This document shows, one piece after another, positions 1-10,681 of a DNA stretch of 64,000 bases. The DNA is from Streptomyces sp. Y2F8-2 (GTDB lineage: Bacteria; Actinomycetota; Actinomycetes; Streptomycetales; Streptomycetaceae). The notes beneath the pieces are model-generated. The model was not told the DNA's origin, did no database searches, and saw only the letters and a list, made by a program, of their open reading frames with translations. The position numbers and the translations under genes were made by a program. The stretch spans positions 434,001-498,000 of the forward strand of contig NZ_BNGS01000004.1 in assembly GCF_014905555.1 (NCBI RefSeq), written 5' to 3'. Within the stretch, counting starts at the first letter, position 1, and every line of letters begins with the position of its first letter.

Positions 1-70
1 TCGATCTCACCGTTGACTGCTGTGCCGCTCCTACTCAGGACCGGTCTCCCGGTGCGTGCGAGCGCCCCGC

Positions 71-2473
<2,403 letters not shown>

Positions 2474-2860
2474 GTGTCTCCATCTGTCGGGCGGGCCGCC
2501 TTCGCGGTCTCCGTGAGGATCGCCTGGCTCGATCAGACCGGCTTCGAGCGTAACGGCCGGCCTTCCCAGTGCCGGGCCGATCGGCGGAGCCGACCGTGAT
2601 CAATGCATCCCGCCGCGTCCCACGTCCTCGCGATCCTCGAAGGAATGCCGGAATCCGTGGAGGTCACCTTAGGCGGGCCGCGGTGACCGGCGCTTCTCGA
2701 ATCCTGATCCGTCACGATGGCCGGCCGGCGCTTCAAGGGCCGTGGAGGAGATCGGGGTGGCTCGGCAACCGGTACCTCGTGGTGGGTGGGGCGGCAGTGG
2801 TCCTGCCCTTCGATGGCAGGATGTCCGCCTGACCGATCGGCCGAGGTCACGGGGGCGTGA
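2474..2860. other. gene-free stretch
   Basis: Between the divergently placed uvrA-like gene and the broken gene at 2861. The open frames here are GC-rich shadows with no recognisable motif; I see no gene or clear terminator. It presumably holds the uvrA-like promoter. Confidence 0.4.
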
Positions 2861-3417
2861 GTGGCAGGCATCGCGCTGGAGGCGCTGGACGATGTGCCCT
2901 GGGAACGGCTGGAGTCGGCGCTCGAATGCCACCCGGCCAACGACATGCGGCAGGCCCTGTGGCGTCTCGCGCTGAAGGGCGGGGCGGCGACCGAGGAGGA
3001 CTGCTACCCGCCGTACGACTGTCTCGCGCCAACTGCCTCGCGCTGGGCACCGGACGCGTGGCCTCCGTCGCGACCGCCGCGCTGCCGTTCGTCGTTGCCC
3101 TCGCCGGTCATCCGGACAGGGGCGCCTCGGTCACGCTCGTCGAGCTGCTGGTGAGCCTGGCCAGGACGGCGACCGAAGCCGAACCGGCCCAGGTGGACGA
3201 GCGCCGGCACGAGGCCTGGCGGCTGCACTGCCCCGGGTTCCGGGCGCTGTTGGCGGGCCCCCGGCCCGAGGTGCGGAGGGCAGCGCTGGTGGTGCGGGCA
3301 ACCCTGCGTACGGTCCGGGAGTACGACCGGCGGCTGTCGATGTACCGGGACTACCGGGCGTTCCTGCAGGACGAGGAGATCCGGTCCGCGATCGACGACG
3401 TCCTCGCCCTGCCATGA
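2861..3417 (+). pseudogene. frameshifted HEAT-like protein of unknown function
   Basis: Two overlapping frames together read like one protein. The frame from ATG 2861 gives MAGIALEALDDVPW...CYPPYDCL. From about 3020-3060 the sense continues in the next frame with TAALPFVVALAG...VTLVELLVSLA and on to the stop at 3417. This layout (short N-terminal block, 'ATAALPFLVELA' helix, then helical repeats) resembles Streptomyces HEAT-repeat proteins of unknown function. The shift needs about one missing base near 3010-3050. Either a real pseudogene or a sequencing error would look like this. The function of the intact family is not known to me. Confidence 0.55.
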
Positions 3418-3532
3418 CGACCGGCCGGGGGCGATCCGCGACACGACCGAGCGGTGCCGACCGAGTCACACGTCCGGGGACGTCGCATATCCGGCAAGTC
3501 GCATATGCGGACACGTCACGTATCCGGAGACC

Positions 3533-3733
3533 TCACGAGGCAACCCCGGTCAGGGCGAGGAATTCGCTTCGGGAGCGGGCGTCGGAACGCAGCAGCCCGA
3601 GCAGGGTCGAGGTCATGGTGCTGGAGCCGGTGGCCTGGACGCCGCGCAGGGTCATGCAGGTGTGTTCGGCCTCGACCACCACACCGACGCCCTTGGGCTC
3701 CAGATGGGTCTGCAGCCAGTCGGCGACCTGCAG
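3533..3733 (-). pseudogene. C-terminal fragment of GTP cyclohydrolase I (folE)
   Basis: The last 66 codons of the minus-strand frame read like the C-terminal third of GTP cyclohydrolase I: QVADWLQ, LEPKGVGVVVEAEH, then CMTLRGV and EFLALTG before the stop. The family enzyme makes 7,8-dihydroneopterin triphosphate from GTP. The His of EAEH and the Cys of CMTLRG correspond to conserved zinc/active-site residues. The N-terminal two thirds are absent: upstream of about 3733 the frame loses all resemblance. It is a non-functional remnant, and the active folE must lie elsewhere. I see no mobile-element end here. Confidence 0.75.
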
Positions 3734-4082
3734 GTCATCGCGGCCTCCTATTTCACTAACAAATCTTGGTCTTATTGAGGCCGGGTCGTCAAGACACCCA
3801 GACCCGTGATGTGGGGACGGAGGAACGCCTGTGCGCAAACGGGCCGGAGGGCAGCGGGTCCTGTGGCTCTTCACCACTCCGCCACCGACGCCGCCATCGA
3901 CCCCGTCGGCGTTCCGAGCGCGCGAAGTCACGGCGGGTGTACGGATGTCGCCGACGTTCCAGCTGGTCGGGCGCGGGCCGGACGGCACGGTCGGGGCTGA
4001 CGGTACGGTCGGGCTGACGCCGCCACCCGCGGACCGGACTTGGGCTCCCGCTCACGGGTTGCGGGTGACGGCCGCCCCGGAC
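3734..4082. other. gene-free stretch
   Basis: Between the folE remnant and the DoxX stop. Frames here are low-complexity Pro/Arg/Ala shadows; I see no gene. It probably marks the deletion that removed most of folE. Confidence 0.35.
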
Positions 4083-4640
4083 TCAGAGGCTGAGCGTGAC
4101 GGCGGCAGCGATTCCGCCCAGGCCCAGGGCCAAGGCGCCCTCGGCCCAGCCGCCGGAACCCCAGCGGAAGAGCCGGTCGATGGCCAGCCGCCCGGGGCCG
4201 ATGGCGGCGACGGCCAGCGCGACGACGGCGATGCAGACGCTGTACTCCACACCGCCGTCGGTCTCCCACGGGCCGTGGGCGCCGGTCACGGTCGCCATGG
4301 CATTGATCATCACGCCGATGAGCGCGGCGGCCGCGAGCGGGGTGAGCAACCCCACGGCCAGTCCGAGCCCGCCGAGGAACTCGGACAGACCGCAGATCGC
4401 GGCGAGGACCTTTCCCGGGCGGTAACCGAGGGCTGCGAACCCCTGCCCGGTCGCGGTCAGGCCCTTGCCGCCGAAGAGCCCGAACAGTTTCTGCGCGCCG
4501 TGCCCGGCCATCAGCAGTCCGAAGGTCAACCTGATGAGCAGGAGTCCGAAGTCGGGCGCGAACGACCTTGCTGTGGCGGTGTGCCGCACTTCCGGTTCCG
4601 CGGGAGCCGAAGCCCGGCGCACATGACTCTTGGTAACCAT
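4083..4640 (-). CDS. DoxX family membrane protein
   Basis: A 185-residue integral membrane protein of the DoxX/MauE-like family. Seen: family motif LLLIRLTFGLLMAGHGAQKLF followed by FGGKGL and GFAALGY (start of segment 1 to the first loop), then about three more hydrophobic segments (LAAICGLSEFLGGLGLAVGLL, AAALIGVMINAMATV, VCIAVVALAVAAIG). Known relatives include quinone-linked oxidoreductase subunits and redox-homeostasis proteins; the substrate here is unknown. I chose ATG 4640 (MVTKSH...) because the longer frame upstream is Arg/Pro-rich and unlike the family. It is downstream of, and co-oriented with, the SufR-like regulator at 4771-5508, so shared redox or iron control is possible. Confidence 0.85.
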   Translation of the reverse strand: MVTKSHVRRASAPAEPEVRHTATARSFAPDFGLLLIRLTFGLLMAGHGAQKLFGLFGGKGLTATGQGFAALGYRPGKVLAAICGLSEFLGGLGLAVGLLTPLAAAALIGVMINAMATVTGAHGPWETDGGVEYSVCIAVVALAVAAIGPGRLAIDRLFRWGSGGWAEGALALGLGGIAAAVTLSL

Positions 4641-4770
4641 GAGATGTTCCCGTGAGCACGTACGGGGGGCGCCTCCCCGGCCGGACCAGGCGACGGGTCC
4701 CCTGGCCGACGACGGACACCACACGGCATCGACGAAGGATGCTCCGGGCGCGGGCCGTCCTGCCGTCGGT

Positions 4771-5508
4771 TCACCGCGCGCAGGCGGTTCCCGGTGCCGA
4801 AGGGCCTTCTGACACGCTGTCCGCGCGCAGTTCGACGCAGCACGCGTCGGGTCGCGGGGCGAGCACCGCTGTGGTCTTGTCGCTCCCCAGGCCGTGCAGA
4901 TAGCCGGCCAGGAAAGCCTGGTTGACGGCGCAGACCAGTTCCGGAGCCTTGGCCGCCAGGGGGTGGAAGGGGCAGTTGCGCAGCCGCAGCAGGGCGGGAG
5001 CGGCGCGCTCCGGCTCGTACCCGAACTCCTCGAGCGTGTCGGCGGCCAGGCTCAGCCCCCGCTCGGCGCCGAGCCGTCCGGGGCGAGTCCGTGTGCGTTC
5101 GGCGCCGCCCAGTGTTTCCCCGCGCCTGTATGCCACGCGGAGCGCGGCGTCACGGGCGGATTCGGCCTCGGTCTCGGTCAGGACGGCCTCGGTCAGGACG
5201 TCGGCGAGCATTCCGTAGCGACGCTCGGGGATGCTCACCGAGATGGCGTCGGCCGCCGGCTCGTAGACCTTGGGCCTGCGGCCGACCTTGCGGATGCCGG
5301 TGGGGGATTCGTAGTGGGCCTGGAGGAGGCCGACCGCCACCATCTTGTCCAGGTGGAACGCGGCCAGCTTGCGGGAGATCCCGACGCTGTCGGCCACCTC
5401 CTCGCGCGTGACCGGGCGCCGCTCCTGTCGGATGAACTCGAACATACGGCGGCGCAGATCGTCGCCGAGGGCGGCGAGGGTGGTCAGCGAGGTGTGATCC
5501 AGTCCCAC
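4771..5508 (-). CDS. SufR-like winged-helix regulator with C-terminal cysteines
   Basis: A transcription factor of about 245 residues. The N-terminal half is an ArsR/DeoR-type winged helix (LGDDLRRRMFEFIRQERRPVTREEVADSVGISRK...FHLDKMV). The C-terminal half has NCPFHPLA, then LVCAVNQ, then a CC pair near the end. This Cys/His layout recalls the [Fe-S]-binding regulators of the SufR group, so I infer iron-sulfur or redox sensing. I chose GTG 5508, with GGAG just upstream. The longer possible start at 5589 would put an inverted repeat (5521-5540) inside the coding region, which argues against it. It is divergent from the iron-box ZIP transporter at 5740. The DNA target and ligand are not proven. 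Confidence 0.75.
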   Translation of the reverse strand: MGLDHTSLTTLAALGDDLRRRMFEFIRQERRPVTREEVADSVGISRKLAAFHLDKMVAVGLLQAHYESPTGIRKVGRRPKVYEPAADAISVSIPERRYGMLADVLTEAVLTETEAESARDAALRVAYRRGETLGGAERTRTRPGRLGAERGLSLAADTLEEFGYEPERAAPALLRLRNCPFHPLAAKAPELVCAVNQAFLAGYLHGLGSDKTTAVLAPRPDACCVELRADSVSEGPSAPGTACAR

Positions 5509-5520
5509 GGCTCCATCATA

Positions 5521-5540
5521 TCGCCAAACAGATTGGGCGA
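5521..5540. promoter_or_regulatory. candidate operator of the SufR-like regulator
   Basis: TCGCCAAACAGATTGGGCGA is a 20-bp near-perfect inverted repeat: its reverse complement differs only at one symmetric pair and the centre. It ends 12 bases before GTG 5508, where an autoregulatory operator would sit, in the region shared with the divergent ZIP gene. Confidence 0.5.
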
Positions 5541-5677
5541 AAACCGCCGAATCCCGTTTGTTTCGGAGAGGACCGCCTTGCGTCGGCACCGACCCCGCGG
5601 GTGAGGGTGTGAACGGCTTGCCGCACCACTCGGTAATGACATCGCCAAGCTTCTTTGAAGTCGCACTCCGGGAGTTG

Positions 5678-5696
5678 TTAGGTAAGGCTCGCCTGA
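5678..5696 (+). promoter_or_regulatory. iron box (DmdR/IdeR-type operator) of the ZIP gene
   Basis: TTAGGTAAGGCTCGCCTGA matches 16 of 19 positions of the classical actinobacterial DtxR/IdeR/DmdR iron box (TTAGGTTAGGCTCACCTAA). It lies 44 bases before the ZIP transporter ATG. Iron-loaded DmdR would be expected to repress here, so the transporter should be induced by iron limitation. Confidence 0.75.
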
Positions 5697-5739
5697 CTTA
5701 GGTTCAGCGGGTCCCCGCACGTCAGACCGGAGCGTCCCC

Positions 5740-6567
5740 ATGTCCAGCGCGAACATCACCCTGCTCGGCGCGATCGCAGGCTTCACCATCTACCTCGGCC
5801 TCCCGATCGGCCGCCTGCGCACCCCGACCCCCCGTCTCAAGGCGGCCCTGAACGCCGTGGCCATCGGCATCCTGACCTTCCTCGTGTGGGACGTGCTGAG
5901 CCATGCCTGGGAGCCGGTCGACGAGGCGCTGGGCAAGCACGAGTGGGCAACGGTCGCGTCCGGGGGAGCCACCCTGGCCGTGGGCCTGACGATCGGACTC
6001 GCCGGGCTCGTGCACTACGACGCCTGGATGACCCGCCGTCGGACCGCCGCCGCACGGCCCGCGGGTCCCGGTGCCGCCGCCACCGCCGAACTGGCACCCA
6101 GGACGCGCAGCCAGGCCGGCTCCCTCGCGCTGATGATCGCCACCGGCATCGGTCTGCACAACTTCGCCGAGGGCCTGGCCATCGGCAACTCCGCCGCCAA
6201 GGGCGAACTCTCCCTCGCCCTCCTGCTGATCATCGGGTTCGGCCTGCACAACGCCACCGAGGGCTTCGGCATCGTCGCCCCCTTGGCCGCCGAGGGCGAA
6301 CGGCCCTCCTGGCTCACCTTGCTGTGGCTCGGCCTGATCGGCGGCGGCCCCACCTTCCTCGGCACACTCGTCGGCCGGCACCTGGTCGACGACACCCTGT
6401 CGATCGCCTTCCTCGGCCTCGCCGCCGGGTCGATCCTCTACGTGGTCATCGAACTGCTGGCCGTCGCCCGCAGGGCCGGACTCAAGACCCTCACCACCTG
6501 GTGCATCCTGCTGGGTCTCCTGCTCGGCTTCGCCACCGACGCGGTCGTCACCGCCGCCGGCGCCTGA
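5740..6567 (+). CDS. ZIP family divalent metal transporter
   Basis: A 275-residue ZIP-type metal importer (GufA/ZupT side of the family). Seen: about eight hydrophobic segments and the two metal-site motifs HNFAEGLAIG (near residue 140) and HNATEGFGI (near 170), separated by a hydrophobic helix; the middle has an acidic/His-poor linker (residues ~95-125). ZIP proteins move Zn, Fe or Mn into the cytoplasm down a gradient. The iron box at 5678-5696 suggests that iron, or manganese as a substitute, is the physiological cargo. ATG 5740 has GGAG seven to eight bases upstream. It is divergent from the SufR-like regulator. Confidence 0.88.
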   Translation: MSSANITLLGAIAGFTIYLGLPIGRLRTPTPRLKAALNAVAIGILTFLVWDVLSHAWEPVDEALGKHEWATVASGGATLAVGLTIGLAGLVHYDAWMTRRRTAAARPAGPGAAATAELAPRTRSQAGSLALMIATGIGLHNFAEGLAIGNSAAKGELSLALLLIIGFGLHNATEGFGIVAPLAAEGERPSWLTLLWLGLIGGGPTFLGTLVGRHLVDDTLSIAFLGLAAGSILYVVIELLAVARRAGLKTLTTWCILLGLLLGFATDAVVTAAGA

Positions 6568-6856
6568 ACCCGCGTCCCGTAGCCGCCATCCAGGCGCGGT
6601 CGACCTCTGGCCGTTGCGCTGCACATACCCGGATGTGAAACCGCCTCCTCGATGCAGGTCTGTCTCGGCAGGGCCGACGGCGCCGTTCCGCCGAACAGGT
6701 CCGCGAAGTGAGTGGGCGTTGTCCGGCCACCTCATCAGGCACGATGCGGCGATGGCGGGGCCGCGGGTGGATTCGCTGGGTGACCGATCGGTTGCAGACG
6801 GCCACGAGTTCTTACACGGTGGGCTCAAGATCCGATGTTCACCGAAGGGAACACCC

Positions 6857-7483
6857 ATGTTTGGTCTGCCCTCACGACGTACCGCTTGCACCGTGCTCTG
6901 CGCCGCCTTCCTGGTCGGTGTCGCCGGCCCCGTGGCGGTGGCGGGCGACTCGGCCGGCGAGCGCAGCCATGCGGCTTCTCCGTACACACCCGTAGCCGGC
7001 GCGGACGCGCTTCTGGCACAGCTCAAGAGCCTGCGCGACCCCCGGCTCGCCCCGGTCGCCGACCTGGCGAACGCCGTACTGGAGGCCGACAACGGCCGAC
7101 TGCCCGCCGCCGAGGCCGAAAGGCTCGGCGGCGCCGCGCAGGACGCCCTCGCCCAGTTGCGGGCAGAGACCTCGGCAACTGTGGCCGCGGACCCGGCGAG
7201 CGATGCGCTGGCCGCCTTGCAGAAGGCGATCGACGACCTCGTGCAGGCGCTCGGTTCCGGCGACGCCGACCAGGTGTCTGCGGCGGTCGCCGCCTTCGTG
7301 ACCGCCCTGAACAACTACATCGAGGCCGTGCTGAACGGCAGCGGCCTGCCCACGCCGACTCCGACCCCCACGCCGACTCCGACGCCGACGCCCACCCCTA
7401 CCGTCACCCCGAGCCCGACCCCCACGCCGACGGTTACCCTGCCTCCGCTGCCGAGCACCTCGGCCTCCGCGTCAGCCTCCTAG
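6857..7483 (+). CDS. secreted protein with Thr-Pro-rich C-terminus
   Basis: A 208-residue exported protein of unknown function. ATG 6857 is preceded at six bases by GAAGGGA, which decides the start against a longer frame from 6614. Residues 1-29 are a signal peptide (RRTACTVLCAAFLVGVAGPVAVAG). Residues ~45-150 are Ala/Leu/Asp-rich and predicted helical. Residues ~155-195 are a run of PT dipeptides (PTPTP... then TVTPSPTPTP) ending in Ser/Ala-rich sequence. PT tails usually act as wall-spanning or glycosylated linkers. There is no LPXTG sorting signal. It sits alone between the ZIP gene and the convergent beta-lactamase. Confidence 0.75.
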   Translation: MFGLPSRRTACTVLCAAFLVGVAGPVAVAGDSAGERSHAASPYTPVAGADALLAQLKSLRDPRLAPVADLANAVLEADNGRLPAAEAERLGGAAQDALAQLRAETSATVAADPASDALAALQKAIDDLVQALGSGDADQVSAAVAAFVTALNNYIEAVLNGSGLPTPTPTPTPTPTPTPTPTVTPSPTPTPTVTLPPLPSTSASASAS

Positions 7484-7550
7484 GCCATCTCGTTCCCGAC
7501 ATGGTGACGGACAGCCTGCCTCCGGCATCGTGAGGTGCCGGACTGAACGG

Positions 7551-7585
7551 CGGTGCCGGCGGCCGCGATGGGGACGCCGGCACCG
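7551..7585. terminator. hairpin, candidate bidirectional terminator
   Basis: CGGTGCCGGC and GCCGGCACCG form a perfect 10-bp stem with a 15-base loop. It lies between the convergent secreted-protein and beta-lactamase genes. There is no U-tract, as is common in Streptomyces. Confidence 0.5.
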
Positions 7586-7696
7586 TGAAGTGTGCACCGC
7601 GGTCAGTTCATTCAGGTCGTAGAGGTAACTGCCCCCTGGTGCCCCTGCGGCGGAGCGATCCGTCGCTCCCTGAACGGTCGGCAGCGGGGCGGTAGG

Positions 7697-8614
7697 TCAC
7701 TCGCCCTTGGCGAGGGCGCGCGCCACAATGCGGGCCGCGGCGGCGATCAGCGTGTTGTCGACCGGGGCGTCCCGTGTGGCCTTCGACGACAGCACGGCCA
7801 GCACAATCGGTGTGTTCCTCGTCGTCCAGGCGACGCCGATGTCGTTGGCGGTCGCGTAGTCACCCGTGCCCGTCTTGTCCGCGACGATCCAGTCCTGCGG
7901 CAGCCCGGCGCGGAACCGTTCGGCGCTGGTGGTGTTGCCCTTGAGCCAGGTGACGAGTTGCCGGCGATCGGTGCCGGCCAGTGCCCTGCCCAGCGTCAGC
8001 CGTTCGAAGCTCCTGCCGATCGCCTCCGGTGTGGTGGTGTCGCGCAGGTCGCCGGGGACGGCGGTGTTCAGGTCTGTTTCCCAGCGGTCGAGCCGGCTCA
8101 CCGGATCGCCGACCGAGCGGAAGAACCGGGTGAGGCCGGCCGGCCCGCCGATCTGGCGCAGCAGGAGGTTCCCCGCCGTGTTGTCGCTGTACTGGATGGC
8201 GGCCTTGCACAGGTCGCCCACCGTCATGCCGGTGTCGACGTGCTGTTCGGTGATCGGAGAGTTGGGCAGCAGGTCCGCCGGTGGGTAGTGGATCACCTTG
8301 TCCAACGGCGAGCAGCGATCGTGGTCGCGCAGGATCGCCGCCGCGGCGAACGCCTTGAACGTCGAGCACATCGCGAACCGCTCCTGCGCCCGGTGGGACA
8401 CGACCCGCCCGGTGCGGACGTCACGGGCGTACACGCCCAGGCGGGCGGCGTACCGCTGCTCCAGATCGCGCAACTCGCCTTCGGGGTCGCCCAGTCCGGC
8501 GTGCTCCGCCGCCGATGCGGCCGGTGCTGCCAGGGCGGGGAGGAGTACGGCTGTGGAAACGGCGACGCCGGCCTTGAACAGGCCGCGCCGCGGCAGAGGG
8601 GTGGCACTGGTCAT
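7697..8614 (-). CDS. blaL: class A beta-lactamase, Tat-exported
   Basis: A 305-residue class A serine beta-lactamase that hydrolyses penicillins outside the cell. Seen: catalytic S84-T-F-K87, the SDN motif (YSDNTAGN), the omega-loop glutamate in RWETDLN, and KTGTG near residue 240. The N-terminus PRRGLFKAG followed by a hydrophobic stretch and an AxA-like site is a twin-arginine signal. It is divergent from a LysR-type regulator and a BlaB-like protein, the arrangement known from the blaL-blaA-blaB locus of S. cacaoi. Expression is therefore likely to be LysR-dependent and beta-lactam-inducible. All catalytic residues are present. The symbol is given by analogy. Confidence 0.93.
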   Translation of the reverse strand: MTSATPLPRRGLFKAGVAVSTAVLLPALAAPAASAAEHAGLGDPEGELRDLEQRYAARLGVYARDVRTGRVVSHRAQERFAMCSTFKAFAAAAILRDHDRCSPLDKVIHYPPADLLPNSPITEQHVDTGMTVGDLCKAAIQYSDNTAGNLLLRQIGGPAGLTRFFRSVGDPVSRLDRWETDLNTAVPGDLRDTTTPEAIGRSFERLTLGRALAGTDRRQLVTWLKGNTTSAERFRAGLPQDWIVADKTGTGDYATANDIGVAWTTRNTPIVLAVLSSKATRDAPVDNTLIAAAARIVARALAKGE

Positions 8615-8708
8615 ACGCAGAGTTCTCCCGGTGGTCCGTCGTCGGTTCCTCGAAGCTTCGACGAGGGCCAGCGAAGCAGCGGAAACCCACTCATGTCCAA
8701 GAGGGAAC

Positions 8709-8744
8709 TTTCAAGGCTGCATCACTTATTGATATGACTGCAGC
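8709..8744 (+). promoter_or_regulatory. leaderless promoter / LysR operator region of blaA
   Basis: TATGAC at 8733-8738 stands six bases before the GTG start at 8745, and TTTCAA at 8709-8714 lies at -35 distance (18-base spacer). No Shine-Dalgarno sequence is present, so the mRNA is probably leaderless. The segment CTGCATCA...TGCAG (8718-8743) is an imperfect inverted repeat of the T-N11-A kind bound by LysR proteins. The shared intergenic space also serves the divergent beta-lactamase. Confidence 0.45.
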
Positions 8745-9749
8745 GTGGACCTGTTGGCGCATCTCGAGGCGTACGTCGCGGTCGTCGAGGAGACGAGCTT
8801 CTCGCGCGCGGCCGATCGGCTCGGGATAGCCCAGCCCCTTCTCAGCCGGCGTATCAAGACGCTGGAGACACACTTCGGCGGCCTGCTGTTCGATCGATCG
8901 CGGCGGCAGGTGGCGACCACCGAGTTCGGCGTGCTCCTGCTGCCGTACGCCCAGGACGTACTGGACCGGACTCAGCGGCTGCGGCACGTCGCGCGATCAG
9001 TCCGGCAGTCGGCGGTATGTGCCGTCGGAGTCCCGGGGGACTGCGGCCCGGCCGCGCTGGCACGCATCATCCGTGCCGGCGCCGAGCACGGCACCACCCT
9101 GGGCGTGCACGAACTGCCGCCACAGGAACGGGAGGCCCGCCTGGCCGACGGATCGCTGGCGTACGCGCTGCTGCGCGTTCCCCCGGAGAGCGCGGCGCTC
9201 AGGGTGCCGCTCGGCCTCGCGTCCGCGCCGGACGCGCCGGACGGGAGGTACGACGGCCCGGCCGAGGCCCGGCAGCGGCCTCGTCCGCGCGCGGTCCACC
9301 TGGAAGACCTGCGGCCCCGCCGCGGCCGCGACGCGACGCGCGAGCAGCGGTCGGCGGTTCCGATTCTCACGACGGCAGAGGACCAACTCCCTTACGCACA
9401 GGACCGGCTGCGCCGCGCGGCCGCGCGGGCCGGGCTTCCGGAAGGTCTGGTGCGTCCGGCCGGACCGGTGGCGACCGCGCTCGCCGAGACCCTCGCCGGG
9501 CGGGTGACGCTGCTGTGCGCCGAGCCGTTCGCACGGCGTCACGGGGCGGATTGGTCGCCGCTGGGCGACACGTCGCTGCACCGGGGATACGAACCGGGTG
9601 CCGGACCACCTCAGCGTGGCCCGGCGCCCGTGCCGGACTGGCTGGTGGCGCTGTTGGCAGCCGCGGTCGGTGCCACGACCGGGCAGCACACGGCACCGTC
9701 CGTGGCCACGGGTGAGGATGCTTCGCTGCGACTGGCGGCGCGCGGATGA
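8745..9749 (+). CDS. blaA: LysR-type regulator of the beta-lactamase (BlaA-like)
   Basis: A 334-residue LysR-family activator. The N-terminal helix-turn-helix is clear (LEAYVAVVEETSFSRAADRLGIAQPLLSRR, then LETHFGGLLFDR). The C-terminal effector-binding half is diverged and rich in Arg/Pro. GTG 8745 is chosen because MDLLAHLEAYVAVVEE is the expected LysR N-terminus, although there is no ribosome-binding site. It is divergent from the beta-lactamase, 130 bases away, and overlaps the next gene by ATGA (9746-9749), so the two are translationally coupled. The arrangement and sizes match blaA of the S. cacaoi locus, whose product activates blaL when beta-lactams are sensed. Confidence 0.85.
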   Translation: MDLLAHLEAYVAVVEETSFSRAADRLGIAQPLLSRRIKTLETHFGGLLFDRSRRQVATTEFGVLLLPYAQDVLDRTQRLRHVARSVRQSAVCAVGVPGDCGPAALARIIRAGAEHGTTLGVHELPPQEREARLADGSLAYALLRVPPESAALRVPLGLASAPDAPDGRYDGPAEARQRPRPRAVHLEDLRPRRGRDATREQRSAVPILTTAEDQLPYAQDRLRRAAARAGLPEGLVRPAGPVATALAETLAGRVTLLCAEPFARRHGADWSPLGDTSLHRGYEPGAGPPQRGPAPVPDWLVALLAAAVGATTGQHTAPSVATGEDASLRLAARG

Positions 9750-10681
9750 ACGCCCGCCCGCAGTACCGCCCTGCCCATGTCGCCGACGACGGTGACCTTC
9801 TCGACGTCGCCGAGGCGATCGCCGCGGACTGGGCGTCCCTCGGTGTCCGCGGGTCCTTCCTCGCCCGCCGGATCGACACCGGGGAGCAGTTCGGCTTCGA
9901 CGTCGATGAACCGGTGCCCCTCGCCTCGGTGGTCAAGGTCCCGCTCGCCCTCGTCGCGCTGGACCGGATCGCGACCGGGGAACTCGATCCGGCTCGGCCG
10001 GTCACCGTCGACCCGGCCACGAGCAGCGTCGGATCCACGGGTCTCGCGGCGTTCGGGTACCCCGCCACCGTGGCCGTCGGCGACCTGCTCCTGATGATGC
10101 TCTCGGTGAGCGACAACGCGAGCGCTGACGCGCTGTTCGATCTGGTTCCGGTCGAGGACGTCGACGCCCGCCTGCGCGCTTGGGAGTGTGCGGGCATCCG
10201 GGTGCGGCACCGGTTGAACCGGATGTACGAGTGCGCCGCGGGTGCCGCCGGCGACGACTTCTCACTGGCCCTGGAACTGGCCGTCCGTGACGACCGCACG
10301 GGGCGGCACACCATCGAGACACTGGATCCGGCCTACGCCAACGTCGGCACCGCCACAGCACTCGTCGACCTGCTGCAGCGCGTGTGGCGGGACCGGATCG
10401 CCCATCCCGACGCGACCGCCGAACTGCGCCGACTGATGGGACTGCAGGTTTTCACGCAGCGACTGGCGAGCGAACTGCGCGCGGACACACTCCGGATGAG
10501 CGGGAAGACAGGCACATTCCTTCATCTGCGCCATGAGATCGGCGTGGTGGAGGCCGAATCCGGAGATCGGGTTGCGATGGCCGCGCTCACCCGATCCGAC
10601 CGCCGGGCCGGCCTGGCGCCGGACATCGACCTCGCGATCGGAACCGCCGCACGGCGCGCCTTCGAGGCACTGCGCTGCTGA
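9746..10681 (+). CDS. blaB: penicillin-recognising serine hydrolase-like protein (BlaB-like)
   Basis: A 311-residue protein of the beta-lactamase/transpeptidase fold. Seen: S61-V-V-K64, SDN in MMLSVSDNASADALF (near 120) and KTGT in SGKTGTFLH (near 254). There is no signal peptide or class A omega-loop glutamate motif, so it is probably cytoplasmic and unlikely to be a secreted resistance enzyme. In the S. cacaoi locus, the protein in this position (BlaB) is required for beta-lactam induction and is thought to be a sensor or modifier. It is coupled to blaA by a 4-base overlap. The activity itself is inference. Confidence 0.82.
   Translation: MNARPQYRPAHVADDGDLLDVAEAIAADWASLGVRGSFLARRIDTGEQFGFDVDEPVPLASVVKVPLALVALDRIATGELDPARPVTVDPATSSVGSTGLAAFGYPATVAVGDLLLMMLSVSDNASADALFDLVPVEDVDARLRAWECAGIRVRHRLNRMYECAAGAAGDDFSLALELAVRDDRTGRHTIETLDPAYANVGTATALVDLLQRVWRDRIAHPDATAELRRLMGLQVFTQRLASELRADTLRMSGKTGTFLHLRHEIGVVEAESGDRVAMAALTRSDRRAGLAPDIDLAIGTAARRAFEALRC

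Noticed and set aside
5722..7314. 530-residue minus-strand frame opposite the ZIP and secreted-protein genes
   Set aside because: Gly/Glu/Asp-rich shadow of the ZIP gene; no start signal and no recognisable domain.
7350..7450. Repeats suggesting a CRISPR or satellite
   Set aside because: They encode the Pro-Thr tail of the secreted protein (CCGACG/CCCACG codons); there are no uniform spacers.
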